In this document: positions 44,663-56,714 of the stretch, one piece after another
Position numbering within the stretch: position 1 is the stretch's first letter
Layout of the letters: each line of letters starts with the position of its first letter
DNA from: Synanceia verrucosa
Lineage: Eukaryota > Chordata > Actinopteri > Perciformes > Synanceiidae
NCBI GenBank assembly: GCA_029721515.1
Contig: JAQQSB010001353.1
Coordinates: 62,001 to 126,000, forward strand
Length of the DNA stretch: 64,000 nucleotides
Reading direction: 5' to 3'
The notes under the pieces: model-generated
Told to the model about the DNA's origin: nothing
What the model saw: the letters and a program-made list of their open reading frames with translations, nothing else
The model's database searches: none
Program-made: the position numbers and the translations under genes

Positions 44663-44929
44663 CAAAATGATGTTGTTCGGTAATCGGCTTAAAATGTTGC
44701 GAATGTTTAAATTAAGTAAATACCGCTTTGACTTTTAACCGGATTTAAACAAAATTCGGCAGTAGCAGATTAGCTTCAGCTATCCAGTATTAGCAGTTTA
44801 GCTTCAGCTGAACAACATTAGCAGGTCGGAATTCAGCATTAGCATTCAGCAGCATTCAGCAGCATTCAGCAGCGTAGCTTCAGCTGCGGGCATTCACACC
44901 CGCAATTGCTTCAGCAATTGCTCTTCTAG

Positions 44930-46390
44930 TATTACATTTAAGACCCCCCTACTCAAAACTTTGAACCGCTACTCCTCCCGCACCGTTGGTCGTAGAAACG
45001 CCGTTCCCGCGCCAAAACGACCGGCTCGGCCGGGAATGGTGTGCTTGTATTCAGAATTTTGATATTCCTTATAATTTCCGAGTTATGGACCATAATTCAT
45101 TTCTAAATTTCCCATAGGAAATGAATGGGGCTTCAGACTTTCTCAGTGATTTAACCTCACTGAACAAACACTCACAGCTCCCTCATAGTGGCACCTAGAA
45201 ACTCCATTCAACTTGGAAAACGCAGCAAATTTTCCTGGCTACATTTTCATAATTCATCATTTATTAAAAAAATGTATAGTTTATTCAGCATTTCGCCTTA
45301 TGTCAGACCATGGAAAGCAGAGTTAAACATGGGTGTCTATTGCGTGCACTACAGTGGGAGAACTACACACCTAGAGTGGAGAGCAGCTTCTGCATCAGCT
45401 GAAAAAATATTTTGAAACGGCGATTGCTAGGGCTACGTACGCCCCACCGACATAATTTATACATCAAAACGTTGGAAATTTCGTCCCGGTCGTATCGATG
45501 TGCCTCACATGCCTGTGAGATTTATAGTTTTGGCTCCAGACCCTTAATTATGGCGGCACCTCCAGAAATCCCTCCATAGACTGCAATGTTAAATTTCAGA
45601 GGAAAAGGCGTGAGGAAGCAGAGAAACCTCTCGTGTTTAACCTGCCGCTGTCAGCCTTCTGAGAGGGCTAGAGACATAAAATTTAGACCGCTGCGACCCT
45701 CGCGAGCTCCTGCCACCCACGGTCCAAACCCCAAAGCTGTACTCCTCACGGTTGGGGAGTTATTTAGAGGAGTTCGGCAGGGTCTGACTCAGTTCAAATG
45801 AATGGCAGCCTAAGGGGGCAGAAGGAGACAGAGGCTGGTGCAGGGAGAGGGAGTGAGAAGGGAGGGGCCGTCTCCATGGAAACGGCCCAGCTGTGTGTGT
45901 GTGGCACTTGGGCTGCAGTGAGCATGCCTGTGATACAGGCTTCTGATTGGTCAGTGCTAATTATATACTTCACCATGTATATATTTCACCATTCAGCTTT
46001 TAAATTCAAATTCATGAATTATACATTCATAATTTTTCAACATTCATTCTGCTTAACCTTCATATTACTACATTCAACCCAGCATTTAGCAGTTTGCTTA
46101 GGCTTTTATTTTCAAAGTTTCTATTCATACAATTCATTCTCCTTCAAACATTCAACCCAGCGTTCAGCAGTTTGCTTAGGCTTTTATTTTCAAAGTTTCT
46201 ATTCATACAATTCATTCTCATTCAAACATTCAACCCAGCATTCAGCAGTTTGGCTTCAGCTTTCATTTTCAAAATTTCAATTCGTACAATTCATTCTCAG
46301 TCATACATTCAACCCAGCATTAGCATTCGGCAGCGTAGCTTCAGCTGCGGGCATTCACACCCGCAATTGCTTCAGCAATTGCTCTTCTAG
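44930..46390 (+). mobile_element. Family A unit A23 (last A unit)
   Basis: Plain head, short tail, three subrepeats from 46073, normal terminal hairpins, and CTAG at 46387-46390. The following T run leads straight into the family B head. Confidence 0.8.
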
Positions 46391-47955
46391 TTTTTTTTAT
46401 TATTATTATAGACGGGATTTTCGGCAATTAATGCGGCTCGTACCGTAAGGTGCACCCAGGCATATGATATATCAAAACGTGCGTCTCGATCGTGTGAGGG
46501 GTGGTATTACTTTTCTCCGTCAAAACCGTTACCGTGGCGACGCTAGACCCCAAAAACCGCCGAAAAAAGTCCCATAGGAATGAATGGGGAAAGGGTCGGA
46601 TTTCAAATTTTTTTCTTCATCGAACAAACAGTCACAGCTCCTTCATGCTTCCACCTAGAAACTCCATTCAACTTTCAAAACGCAGCAAATTTTCCTGGCA
46701 ACATATTCATAATTCATCTTCAATTAAAAAAATTTATAGTTTCTTCAGCATTTCAACTTTTTCCAGACCATGAAATCTTCAAAAATCAGCCTTTAACATG
46801 GGTGTCTATTGCGTGCACTAGAGTGGGAGAACTACACACCTAGAGTGGAGAGCAGTTTCAGAATCGTCTGAAAAAAATATTTTTAAATCGCGATTGTGAG
46901 GGCCACGTTCACTCCACCGACATAATTTTTACAGCAAAACGTTGGAAATTTCGTCCCGGTCGTAGCGATGTGTCTCTTATGTCTCTGAGATTTATGGTTT
47001 TGGCTCCAGACCCTTAATTAGGGCGGCACCTCCAAAAATCTCTCCACTGGGCCCAATGTTAATTTTCAGAGGAAAAGGCGTGAGAAAGCAGGAAAACCTC
47101 TTGTGTTTAACCTGCCGCTGACGGGCTTCTGAGTGGGCTAGAGACATAAAATTTACATCGCTGCGATCCTCGCGAGCTCCTGCCGCCTACGGTCCAAACC
47201 CCAAAGCTGTACGCCTTACGGTTGGGGAGTTATTTAGAGGAGTTCGGAAGGGTCTGACTCAGCTTGAAATCAATGGCAGTCAGTGAGAGCCAGTGTGGGG
47301 GACAGACCAGGGGCGTGCCTAGACTTTTCCATAGGGGTGCCCCGTGGGGTGTTGAAGCCATGCAGGGGTGGCCAGCAGAATTAGGTGATATGCATGATCC
47401 TCCACCACCATAGCATCATTCACATGCAAAAATCTAAGCTCTACTCCTTATAGTTTTTTTTATACGAGAGGTGATTCGACAGGTCAGCTCATAATCAGAA
47501 GCATAGTGTGACAGAGCAGCTGTGTGTGTGTGGTATTTGAACTGAAGGGACCCTGTCTGTGATATGATGCATAGGTCAATGCTGATGATACAGAGAGTGG
47601 GTGACATCATTGATCACACACACAGACAGGAAGCTCAGGCTGTTTCCTTCAAAATAAGTCTGTTTTTTCAAAATAAAAGCCCCCAACTTCAGAGGGGTAA
47701 CTTTTTCCCTCACAGGAAGCTGTGGAGATCACTATCCTTTCAAAGTAAAAGCCCCAAACTCTGATTTAAGCGTCACAGGAAACAAGGTGTGTTTGTTTTC
47801 AACATGAACCTGGGACAGGCACGCACGTAGTGCGTGCTTCGGTGCAGGAGAGGGTCAGCATGCATCAGGCTGGGCCTACATGGCCCGGCGTCGCGTGGGT
47901 CCGGCGTCATGTGTGCAGGCACATATTAAAATTTCTTCAGGAATTTTTAGTCTAG
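46391..47955 (+). mobile_element. Family B unit B1
   Basis: No hairpin module at its start; CTAG of A23 leads through T8 and an ATT tract into the TATAGACGGG head. The tail has one GCACGCAC / GTA / GTGCGTGC hairpin (about 47819-47837). The terminal hairpin is at 47928-47947 and CTAG at 47952-47955. Confidence 0.8.
47928..47955 (+). other. Helitron-like 3' terminus of family B (representative)
   Basis: AAAATTTC (47928-47935), TTCA loop and GGAATTTT (47940-47947) form an 8-bp stem with one G-T pair. TTAG, T and then CTAG follow, with T outside. The loop bases are the same as in family A although the stems differ. Confidence 0.65.
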
Positions 47956-49788
47956 TTATGTGCCTGCCGTCGAGCAAGGCTGGCGAAGCCAGCCTTGCGG
48001 CTGCAGCGGCACATATTACTATTCCTTTTGGGGGAGGCCCCAAGTGTCTGAGCATTCATGGCAGGCGAAGCCTGCCATGAATGCTTGTAATGGGTCCAAA
48101 ACACACATATATGATGTAAAATGATAAAAAAAAACAGAAAATACCCAAAAAATCCATCCAAACATCATAAAAACACTGTGTATTGGCCAGCAACGCGCTT
48201 ATTAGTATTCTGGACGAGAGTTTATTTTTTTTATTATTATAGACATTCTTCGGCAATTAATGCGGGTCGTACCGTAAGGTGCACCCAGGCATGAGATATA
48301 TCAAATCGTGCGTCTCGATCGTGCCACGATGGCTATTACTTTTCTCCGTCAAAACTGTTACCATGGCGACGCTAGACCCCAAAAACCGCCGAAAAAAGTC
48401 CCATAGGAATGAATGGGGAAAGGGTCAGACTTCAAACTTTTTCCTTCAGCGAACAAACAGTCACAGCTCCCTCATACTTTCACCTAGAAACTCCATTCAA
48501 CTTGCAAAACACAGCAAATTTACCTGACTACATTTTCATAATTCATCATCTTGTCATAAAATGTACCGTTTGTCCGTCAGATCGATTTATTCGGAGCCTG
48601 GAAAATGTCAAAAATCAGCCTTTAACATGAGTGTCTATTGCGTGCACTAGAGTTACACAACTACACACCTAGAGTGGAGAGCAGTTTCAGAATCGTCTGA
48701 GTTTTTTTTTTTTAAATCGCGATTGTGAGGGCTACGTTCACTCCACCGACATAATTTTTACAGCAAAACGTTGGAAATTTCGTCCTGGCCGTGGCAATGT
48801 GTGTCTTATGTCTGTGAGATTTGAACTTTTTGCTCCACGCCCTTAAATAATACCCCACCTCCCAAAATTCTCTCCATAGGGCCCAATGTTAATTTTCAGA
48901 GGAAAAGGTGTGAGAAAGCAGAGAAACCTCTTGTGTTTAACCTGCCGCTGACGGGCTTCTGAGTGGGCTAGAGGCATAAAATTTACATCGCTGCGATCCT
49001 CGCGAGTTCCTGCCGCCTCCGGTCCAAACCCCAAAGCCGTACTCCTTACGGTTCTTGAGTTATTCAGAGGAGTTTGACAGGGTCCAACTCAGCTTGAAAT
49101 CAATGGCAGTCAGTGAGAGCCAGTGTGGGGGACAGACCAGGGGCGCGCCTAGACTTTTCCATAGGGGTGCCCCATGGGGTGTTGAAGCCATGCAGGGGTG
49201 GCCAGCAGAATTAGGTGATATGCATGATCCTCCATCACCATAGCATCATTCACATGCAAAAATCTAAGCTCTACTCCTTATAATTTTTTTTATACGAGAG
49301 GTAATTCGACAGGTCAGCTCATAATCAGAAGCATAGTGTGACAGAGCAGCTGTGTGTGTGTGGTATTTGAACTGAAGGGACCCTGTCTGTGATATGATGC
49401 ACAGGTCAATGCTGATGATACAGAGAGTGGGTGACATCATTGATTCACACACACAGACAGGAAGGTCAGGCTGTTTCCTTCAAAATAAAAGTCTGTTTTT
49501 TCAAAATAAAAGCCCCAAACTTCGGAGGGGTAACTTTTTTCCTCACAGGAAGCTGTGGAGATGACTATCCTTTCAAAGTAAAAGCCCCAAACTCTGATTT
49601 AAGCGTCACAGGAAACAAGGTGTGTTTGTTTTCAACATGAACCTGGGACAGGCACGCACGAAGTGCGTGCTTCGGTGCAGGAGAGGGTCAGCATGCATCA
49701 GGCTGGGCCTACATGGCCCGGCGTCGCGTGGGTCCGGCGTCATGTGTGCAGGCACATATTAAAATTTCTTCAGGAATTTTTAGTCTAG
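47956..49788 (+). mobile_element. Family B unit B2 (with hairpin module)
   Basis: It starts with the 275-bp hairpin module (47957-48230), then the TATAGACATTC head. The core block has the GTTACACAAC variant and is followed by a 14-T run near 48702. CTAG is at 49785-49788. Confidence 0.8.
47957..48230 (+). repeat. 275-bp GCGAAGC double-hairpin module (representative)
   Basis: Hairpin 1 is GCAAGGCTGGC (47974-47984), GAA, GCCAGCCTTGC (47988-47998). In most copies it is enclosed by GTGCC-GCCGT / ACGGC-GGCAC. Hairpin 2 is a perfect 16-bp stem, AGCATTCATGGCAGGC (48051-48066), GAA, GCCTGCCATGAATGCT (48070-48085). A tail of AACACACATATATGATG and AACGCGCTTATTAGTATTC follows. Other copies begin at about 49790, 53271, 56716, 56994, 57271, 57541, 59368 and 62795. 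Confidence 0.85.
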
Positions 49789-51639
49789 TTATGTGCCTGC
49801 CGTCGAGCAAGGCTGGCGAAGCCAGCCTTGCGAGCACGGCGGCACATATTACTATTCCTTTTGGGGGGGTTCCCTAAGTGTCTTAGCATTCATGGCAGGC
49901 GAAGCCTGCCATGAATGCTTGTAGTGGGTCCAAAACACACATATATGATGTAAAATGATAAAATAACCAAAAAAAATACCAAAAAATCCATCCCAAAATC
50001 ATAAAAACACTGTATTTTAGCCAGCAACGCGCTTATTAGTATTCAGGACGAGGGTTTATTTTTTTTATTATTTTTATTATTATAGACAAACTTTGACACT
50101 TAATGCGGCTCGTACCGTAAGGTGCACCCAGGCATGACATATATCAAAACGTGCGTCTCGGTCGTGGGAGGGGTGCTATTACTTTTCTCCGTCAAAGCCG
50201 TTACCATGGCGACGCTAGACCCCAAAAACCGCCGAAAAAGTCCCATAGGAATGAATGGGGAAAGGGTCGGATTTCAAATTTTTTCTTCATCGAACAAACA
50301 GTCACAGCTCCCTCATGCTTTCACCTAGAAACTCCATTCAACTTTCAAAACGCAGCAAATTTTCCTGGCAACATATTCATAATTCATCTTCAATTAAAAA
50401 AATGTATAGTTTCTTCAGCATTTCAACTTTTTCCAGACCATGAAATCTTCAAAAATCAGCCTTTAACATGGGTGTCTATTGCGTGCACTAGAGTGGGAGA
50501 ACTACACACCTAGAGTGGAGAGCAGTTTCAGAATCGTCTGAAAAAAATATTTTTAAATCGCGATTGTGAGGGCCACGTTCACTCCACCGACATAATTTTT
50601 ACAGCAAAACGTTGGAAATTTCGTCCCGGTCGTAGCGATGTGTCTCTTGTGTCTCTGAGATTTATGGTTTTGGCTCCAGACCCTTAATTAGGGCAGCACC
50701 TCCAAAAATCTCTCCATTGGGCCCAATGTTAATTTTCAGAGGAAAAGGCGTGAGAAAGCAGGAAAACCTCTTGTGTTTAACCTGCCGCTGACGGGCTTCT
50801 GAGTGGGCTAGAGACATAAAGTTTACATCGCTGCGATCCTCGCGAGCTCCTGCCGCCTCTCGTCCAAACCCCAAAGCCGTACTCCTTACGGTTCTTGAGT
50901 TATTCAGAGGAGTTTGACAGGGTCCGACTCAGCTTGAAATCAATGGCAGTCAGTGGGAGCCAGTGTGGGGGACAGACCAGTTGCTCGCCTAGACTTTTCC
51001 ATAGGGGTGCCCCATGGGGTGTTGAAGCCATGCAGGGGTGGCCAGCAGAATTAGGTGATATGCATGAACCTCCATCACCATAGCATCATTCACATGCAAA
51101 AATCTAAGCTCTACTGCTTATAGTTTTTTTTATACGAGAGGTGATTCGACAGGTCAGCTCATCATCAGTGGCAGAGTGTGACTGGTTGTTGGTGTGTGTG
51201 TATCAGATCCACATAGACACACATATAGAGATTAAGTGATGATATGATACAGGCTTCTGATTGCCCATTACCAATGATACAGAGAGTGGATGACATCATT
51301 GATCACACACACAGACAGGAAGCTCAGGCTGTTTCCTTCAAAATAAAAGTCTGTTTTCAAAATAAAGCCCCAAACTTCGGAGGGTAACTTTTTCCTCACA
51401 GGAAGCTGTGGAGATGACTATCCTTTCAAAGTAAAAGCCCCAAACTCTGATTTAAGCGTCACAGGAAACAAGGTGTGTTTGTTTTCAACACGAACCTGGG
51501 ACAGGCGCACGTAGTAGTGCGTGCTTGATGCAGGAGAGGGTCAGCATGCATCAGGCTGGGCCTACACGGCCCGGCGTCGCGTGGGTCGGCGTCATGTGTG
51601 CAGGCACATATTAAAATTTCTTCAGGAATTTTAGTCTAG
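49789..51639 (+). mobile_element. Family B unit B3 (with hairpin module)
   Basis: The hairpin module comes first, then an ATTATTTTTATTATTATAGAC head. The tail is diverged at 51166-51290 (TCATCAGTGGCAGAGTGTGACTGG... and CACATAGACACACATATAG). Terminal hairpin present; CTAG is at 51636-51639. Confidence 0.8.
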
Positions 51640-52886
51640 TTATTTTATTATAGGCGCACCTTCGCAATTAATGCGGGTCGTACCGTAAGGTGCACCCAGG
51701 CATGACATATATCAAAACGTGCGTCTCGATCGTGTCCACGGCTGCTATTACTTTTCTCCGTCAAAGTGTTACCATGGCGACGCTAGACCCCAAAAACCGC
51801 CGAAAAAAGTCCCATAGGAATGAATGGGGAAAGGGTCGGATTTCAAATTTTTTTCTTCATCGAACAAACAGTCACAGCTCCCTCATGCTTTCACCTAGAA
51901 ACTCCATTTAACTTTCAAAACGCAGCAAATTTTCCTGGCAACATATTCATAATTCATCTTCAATTAAAAAAATGTATAGTTTCTTCAGCATTTCAACTTT
52001 TTCCAGACCATGAAATCTTCAAAAATCAGCCTTTAACATGGGTGTCTATTGCGTGCACTAGAGTGGGAGAACTACACACCTAGAGTGGAGAGCAGTTTCA
52101 GAATCGTCTGAAAAAAATATTTTTAAATCGCGATTGTGAGGGCTACGTTCACTCCACCGACATAATTTTTACAGCAAAACGTTGGAAATTTCGTCCCCGT
52201 CGTAGCGATGTGTCTCTTATGTCTCTGAGATTTATGGTTTTGGCTCCAGACCCTTAATTAGGGCAGCACCTCCAAAAATCTCTCCATTGGGCCCAATGTT
52301 AATTTTCAGAGGAAAAGGCGTGAGAAAGCAGGAAAACCTCTTGTGTTTAACTTGCCACTGTCTGCCTTCTGAGCGGGCTAGAGACATAAAATTTACACTG
52401 CTGCGATCATCGCGAGCTCCTGCCGCCTCTCGTCCAAACCCCAAACCCGTACTCCTTACGGTTCTTGAGTTATTCAGAGGAGTTCAACAGGGTCTGACTC
52501 AGCTTGAAATCAATGGCAGTCAGTGGGAGCCAGTGTGGGGGACAGACCAGGGGCACGCCTAGACTTTTCCATAGGGGTGCCCCATGGGGTGTTGAAGCCA
52601 TGCAGGGGTGGCCAGCAGAATTAGGTGATATGCATGATCCTCCATCACCATAGCATCATTCACATGCAAAAGTCTAAGCTCTACTGCTTATAGTTTTTTT
52701 TATACGAGAGGTGATTCGACAGGTCAGCTCATAATCAGAGGCATAGTGTGACAGAGCAGCTGTGTGTGTGTGGTATTTGAACTGAAGGGACCCTGTCTGT
52801 GATATGATGCATAGGTCAATGCTGATGATACAGAGAGTGGGTGACATCATTGATCTCTCACACACACACAAACTCACACATACACG

Positions 52887-52953
<67 letters not shown>

Positions 52954-53269
52954 GATTAACTGCTCTGACTCAGACACGTTTTTCAAAATACAAGCCCCAA
53001 ACTCCGGAGGAGTAACTGTTTCCTTACAGGAAGCTGTGGCTATGACTGTCCTTTCAAAATAAAAGCCCCGAACTCTGGTTTAATATTCACAGGAAACAAG
53101 GTGTGTTTGTTTTCAACATGAACCTGGGACAGGCACGCACGAAGTCGTAAGCTTCGTGCAGGAGAGGGTCAGCATGCATCAGGCTGGGCCTACATGGCCC
53201 GGCGTCGCGTGGGCCCGGCGTCATGTGTGCAGGCACATATTAAAATTTCTTCAGGAATTTTTAGTCTAG
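51640..53269 (+). mobile_element. Family B unit B4 (no hairpin module)
   Basis: The head follows CTAG directly (TTATTTTATTATAGGCGCACC). The tail holds an expanded CA tract (52857-52951). The subterminal hairpin is broken (GCACGCACGAAGTCGTAAGC). CTAG is at 53266-53269. Confidence 0.8.
52857..52951. repeat. CA-rich microsatellite
   Basis: About 95 bp of CA repeats, interrupted by AAACT, CATACACGCACG and a GA, replace the short CACACACA of other B units. Confidence 0.9.
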
Positions 53270-55158
53270 TTATGTGCCTGCCGTCGAGCAAGGCTGGCGA
53301 AGCCAGCCTTGCAGCTACGGCGCACATATTACTATTGCTTTTTGGGGGTTCCCAAGTGTCTTAGCATTCATGGCAGGCGAAGCCTGCCATGAATGCTGTA
53401 GTGGGTCCAAAACACACATATATGATGTAAAATGATAAAATAACCCAAAAAATCCCAAAAAAATCCATCCCAAAATCATAAAAACACTGTGTTTTAGCCA
53501 GCAACGCGCTTATTAGTATTCAGGACGAGGGTTTCTTTTTTATTATTATTTTTATTATAGACACTTCTTCGGCAATTAATGCGGGTCGTACCGTAAGGTG
53601 CACCCAGGCATGACATATATCAAAACGTGCGTCTCGATCGTGCCACGGCTGCTATTACTTTTCTCCGTCAAAGCCGTTACCATGGCGACGCTAGACCCCA
53701 AAAACCGCCGAAAAAAGTCCCATAGGAATGAATGGGGAACGGGTCGGATTTCAAACTTTTTTCTTCAGTGAACAAACAGTCACAGCTCCCTCATACTTTC
53801 ACCTAGAAACTCCATTCAACTTTCAAAACGCAGCAAATTTTCCTGGCAACATATTCATAATTCATCTTCAATTAAAAAAATGTATAGTTTCTTCAACATT
53901 TCAACTTTTTCCAGACCATGAAATCTTCAAAAATCAGCCTTTAACATGGGTGTCTATTGCGTGCACTAGAGTGACACAACTACACACCTAGAGTGGAGAG
54001 CAGTTTCAGAATCGTCTGAGTTTTTTTTTTTTAAATCGCGATTGTGAGGGCTACGTTCACTCCACCGACATAATTTTTACAGCAAAACGTTGGAAATTTC
54101 GTCCCGGTCGTAGCGATGTGTCTCTTATGTCTCTGAGATTTATAGTTTTGGCGCCAGACCCTTAATTAGGGCAGCACCTCCAAAAATCTCTCCATTGGGC
54201 CCAATGTTAATTTTCAGAGGAAAAGGCGTGAGAAAGCAGGAAAACCTCTAGTGTTTAACTTGCCGCTGTCGGCCTTCTGAGTGGGCTAGAGACATAAAAT
54301 TTACACCGCTGCGATCCTCGCGAGTTCCTGCCGCCTCTCGTCCAAACCCCAAAGCCGTACTCCTTACGGTTCTTGAGTTATTTAGAGGAGTTCGGCAGGG
54401 TCTGACTCAGCTTGAAATCAATGGCAGTCAGTGAGAGCCAGTGTGGGGGACAGACCAGGGGCGCGCCTAGACTTTTCCATAGGGGTGCCGCATGGGGTGT
54501 TGAAGCCATGCAGGGGTGGCCAGCAGAATTAGGTGATATGCATGATCCTCCATCACCATAGCATCATTCACATGCAAAAATCTAAGCTCTACTCCTTATA
54601 GTTTTTTTTATATGAGAGGTGATTCGACAGGTCAGCTCATAATCAGAAGCATAGTGTGACAGAGCAGCTGTGTGTGTGTGGTATTTGAACTGAAGGGACC
54701 CTGTCTGTGATATGATGCATAGGTCAGTGCTGATGATACAGAGAGTGGGTGACATCATTGATTCACACACACAGACAGGAAGCTCAGGCTGTTTCCTTCA
54801 AAATAAAAGTCTGTTTTTTCAAAATAAAAGCCCCAAACTTCGGAGGGGTAACTTTTTTCCTCACAGGAAGCTGTGGAGATGACTATCCTTTCAAAGTAAA
54901 GCCCCAAACTCTGATTTGATCTTCACAGGAAACAAGGTGTGTTTGTTTGCAACAGGAACCTGGGACAGGCATGCACGTAGTGCGTGCTTCGGTGTGTTTG
55001 TTTTCAACACGAAACTGGGACAGGCACGCCTGAAGTCGTGCTTGATACAGGAGAGGGTCAGCATGCATCAGGCTGGGCCTACATGGCCCGGCGTCGCGTG
55101 GAGTCGGCGTCATGTGTGCAGGCACATATTAAAATTTCTTCAGGAATTTTTAGTCTAG
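53270..55158 (+). mobile_element. Family B unit B5 (with hairpin module)
   Basis: Hairpin module at 53271-53545, then the TATAGACAC head. Core variant GTGACACAAC followed by a T run near 54019. The tail has two hairpin-repeat copies (54968 and about 55022, the second eroded). CTAG is at 55155-55158. Confidence 0.8.
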
Positions 55159-56714
55159 TTATTATTTTTATTATAGGCGCACCTTGACAATTAATGCGGG
55201 TCGTACCGTAAGGTGCACCCAGGCATGACATATATCAAAACGTGCGTCTCGATCGTGCCACGGCTGCTATTACTTTTCTCCGTCAAAAGTGTTACCATGG
55301 CGACGCTAGACCCCAAAAACCGCCGAAAAAAGTCCCATAGGAATGAATGGGGAAAGGGTCGGATTTCAAATTTTTTTCTTCATCGAACAAACAGTCACAG
55401 CTCCCTCATGCTTTCACCTAGAAACTCCATTTAACTTTCAAAACGCAGCAAATTTTCCTGGCAACATATTCATAATTCATCTTCAATTAAAAAAATGTAT
55501 AGTTTCTTCAGCATTTCAACTTTTTCCAGACCATGAAATCTTCAAAAATCAGCCTTTAACATGGGTGTCTATTGCGTGCACTAGAGTGGGAGAACTACAC
55601 ACCTAGAGTGGAGAGCAGTTTCAGAATCGTCTGAAAAAAATATTTTTAAATCGCGATTGTGAGGGCTACCTTCACTCCACTGACATAATTTTTACAGCAA
55701 AACGTTGGAAATTTCGTCACGGTCGTAGCGATGTGTCTCTTGTGTCTCTGAGATTTATGATTTTGGCTCCAGACCCTTAATTAGGGCAGCATCTCCAAAA
55801 ATCTCTCCATAGGGCCCAATGTTAATTTTCAAAGGAAAAGGCGTGAGAAAGCAGGAAAACCTCTTGTGTTTAACCTGCCGCTGACGGGCTTCTGAGTGGG
55901 CTAGAGACATAAAATTTACATCGCTGCGATCCTCGCAAGCTCCTGCCGCCTACGGTCCAAACCCCAAAGCTGTACGCCTTATGGTTGGGGAGTTATTGAG
56001 AGGAGTTCGGCGGGGTCTGACTCAGCTTGAAATCAATGGCAGTCAGTGAGAGCCAGTGTGGGGGACAGACCAGGGGCGCCCCTAGACTTTTCCATAGGGG
56101 TGCCCCATGGGGTGTTGAAGCCATGCAGGGTGGCCAGCAGAATTAGGTGATATGCATGAACCTCCATCACCATAGCATCATTCACATGCAAAAATCTAAG
56201 CTCTACTGCTTATAGTTTTTTTATCACGAGAGGTGATTCGACAGGTCAGCTCATAATCAGAGGCATAGTGTGACAGAGCAGCTGTGTGTGTGTGGTATTT
56301 GAACTGAAGGGACCCTGTCTGTGATATGATGCATAGGTCAATGCTGATGATACAGAGAGTGGGTGACATCATTGATCACACACACAGACAGGAAGCTCAG
56401 GCTGTTTCCTTCAAAATAAAAGTCTGTTTTTAAAAATAAAAGCCCCCAACTTCAGAGGGTAACTTTTTTCCTCACGGGAAGCTGTGGCCATGACTGTCCT
56501 TTCAAAATAAAAGCCCGAACTCTGATTTGATCTTCACAGGAAACAAAGGTGTGTTTGTTTGCAACAGGAACCTGGGACAGGCACTTGCGTAGTGCGTGCT
56601 TGATGCAGGAGAGGGTCAGCATGCATCAGGCTGGGCCTACATGGCCCAGCGTCGCATGGGTCGGCGTCATGTGTGCAGGCACATATTAAAATTTCTTCAG
56701 GAATTTTTGTCTAG
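55159..56714 (+). mobile_element. Family B unit B6 (no hairpin module)
   Basis: The head begins TTATTATTTTTATTATAGGCGCACC straight after CTAG, like B4. The subterminal hairpin is eroded (GCACTTGCGTAGTGCGTGC). The terminus is one base shorter before CTAG (56711-56714). Confidence 0.8.

Larger units (their letters stand above)
43799..44929 (+). mobile_element. Aberrant unit A22 with foreign contents
   Basis: It has the standard palindromic head (GGTGTGAATGCCC...) and the standard 3' hairpins plus CTAG (44926-44929). After about 43990 the usual body is replaced by unrelated DNA up to about 44840, and there are no 79-bp subrepeats. The contents include two tRNA-like sequences (44353-44426, 44588-44662) and repeated TTAGCTTCAGCT motifs. 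It looks like a different non-autonomous element using the same ends, or one that captured host sequence (inference). Confidence 0.75.
30430..46390 (+). repeat. Right family A satellite array
   Basis: Eleven units in the same orientation as the left array. CTAG ends fall at 30869, 32597, 34406, 36037, 37803, 39421, 40793, 42332, 43798, 44929 and 46390. Shared rare variants link individual units here to units in the left array, so the two are parts of one original array or exchanged sequence. The array ends precisely at the CTAG of 46387-46390, where family B begins. Confidence 0.85.

Noticed and set aside
46580..46843. Recurrent 87-codon frame in family B units
   Set aside because: It ends in the shared core block, varies at all codon positions, and has no recognisable domain; it looks like a by-product of low stop density in the repeat.
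48700..48716. Poly-T runs in B units as poly(A) tails of retrocopies on the minus strand
   Set aside because: They replace an A6-T5 tract at the same position in other units and have no adjacent target duplication; simple slippage is enough.
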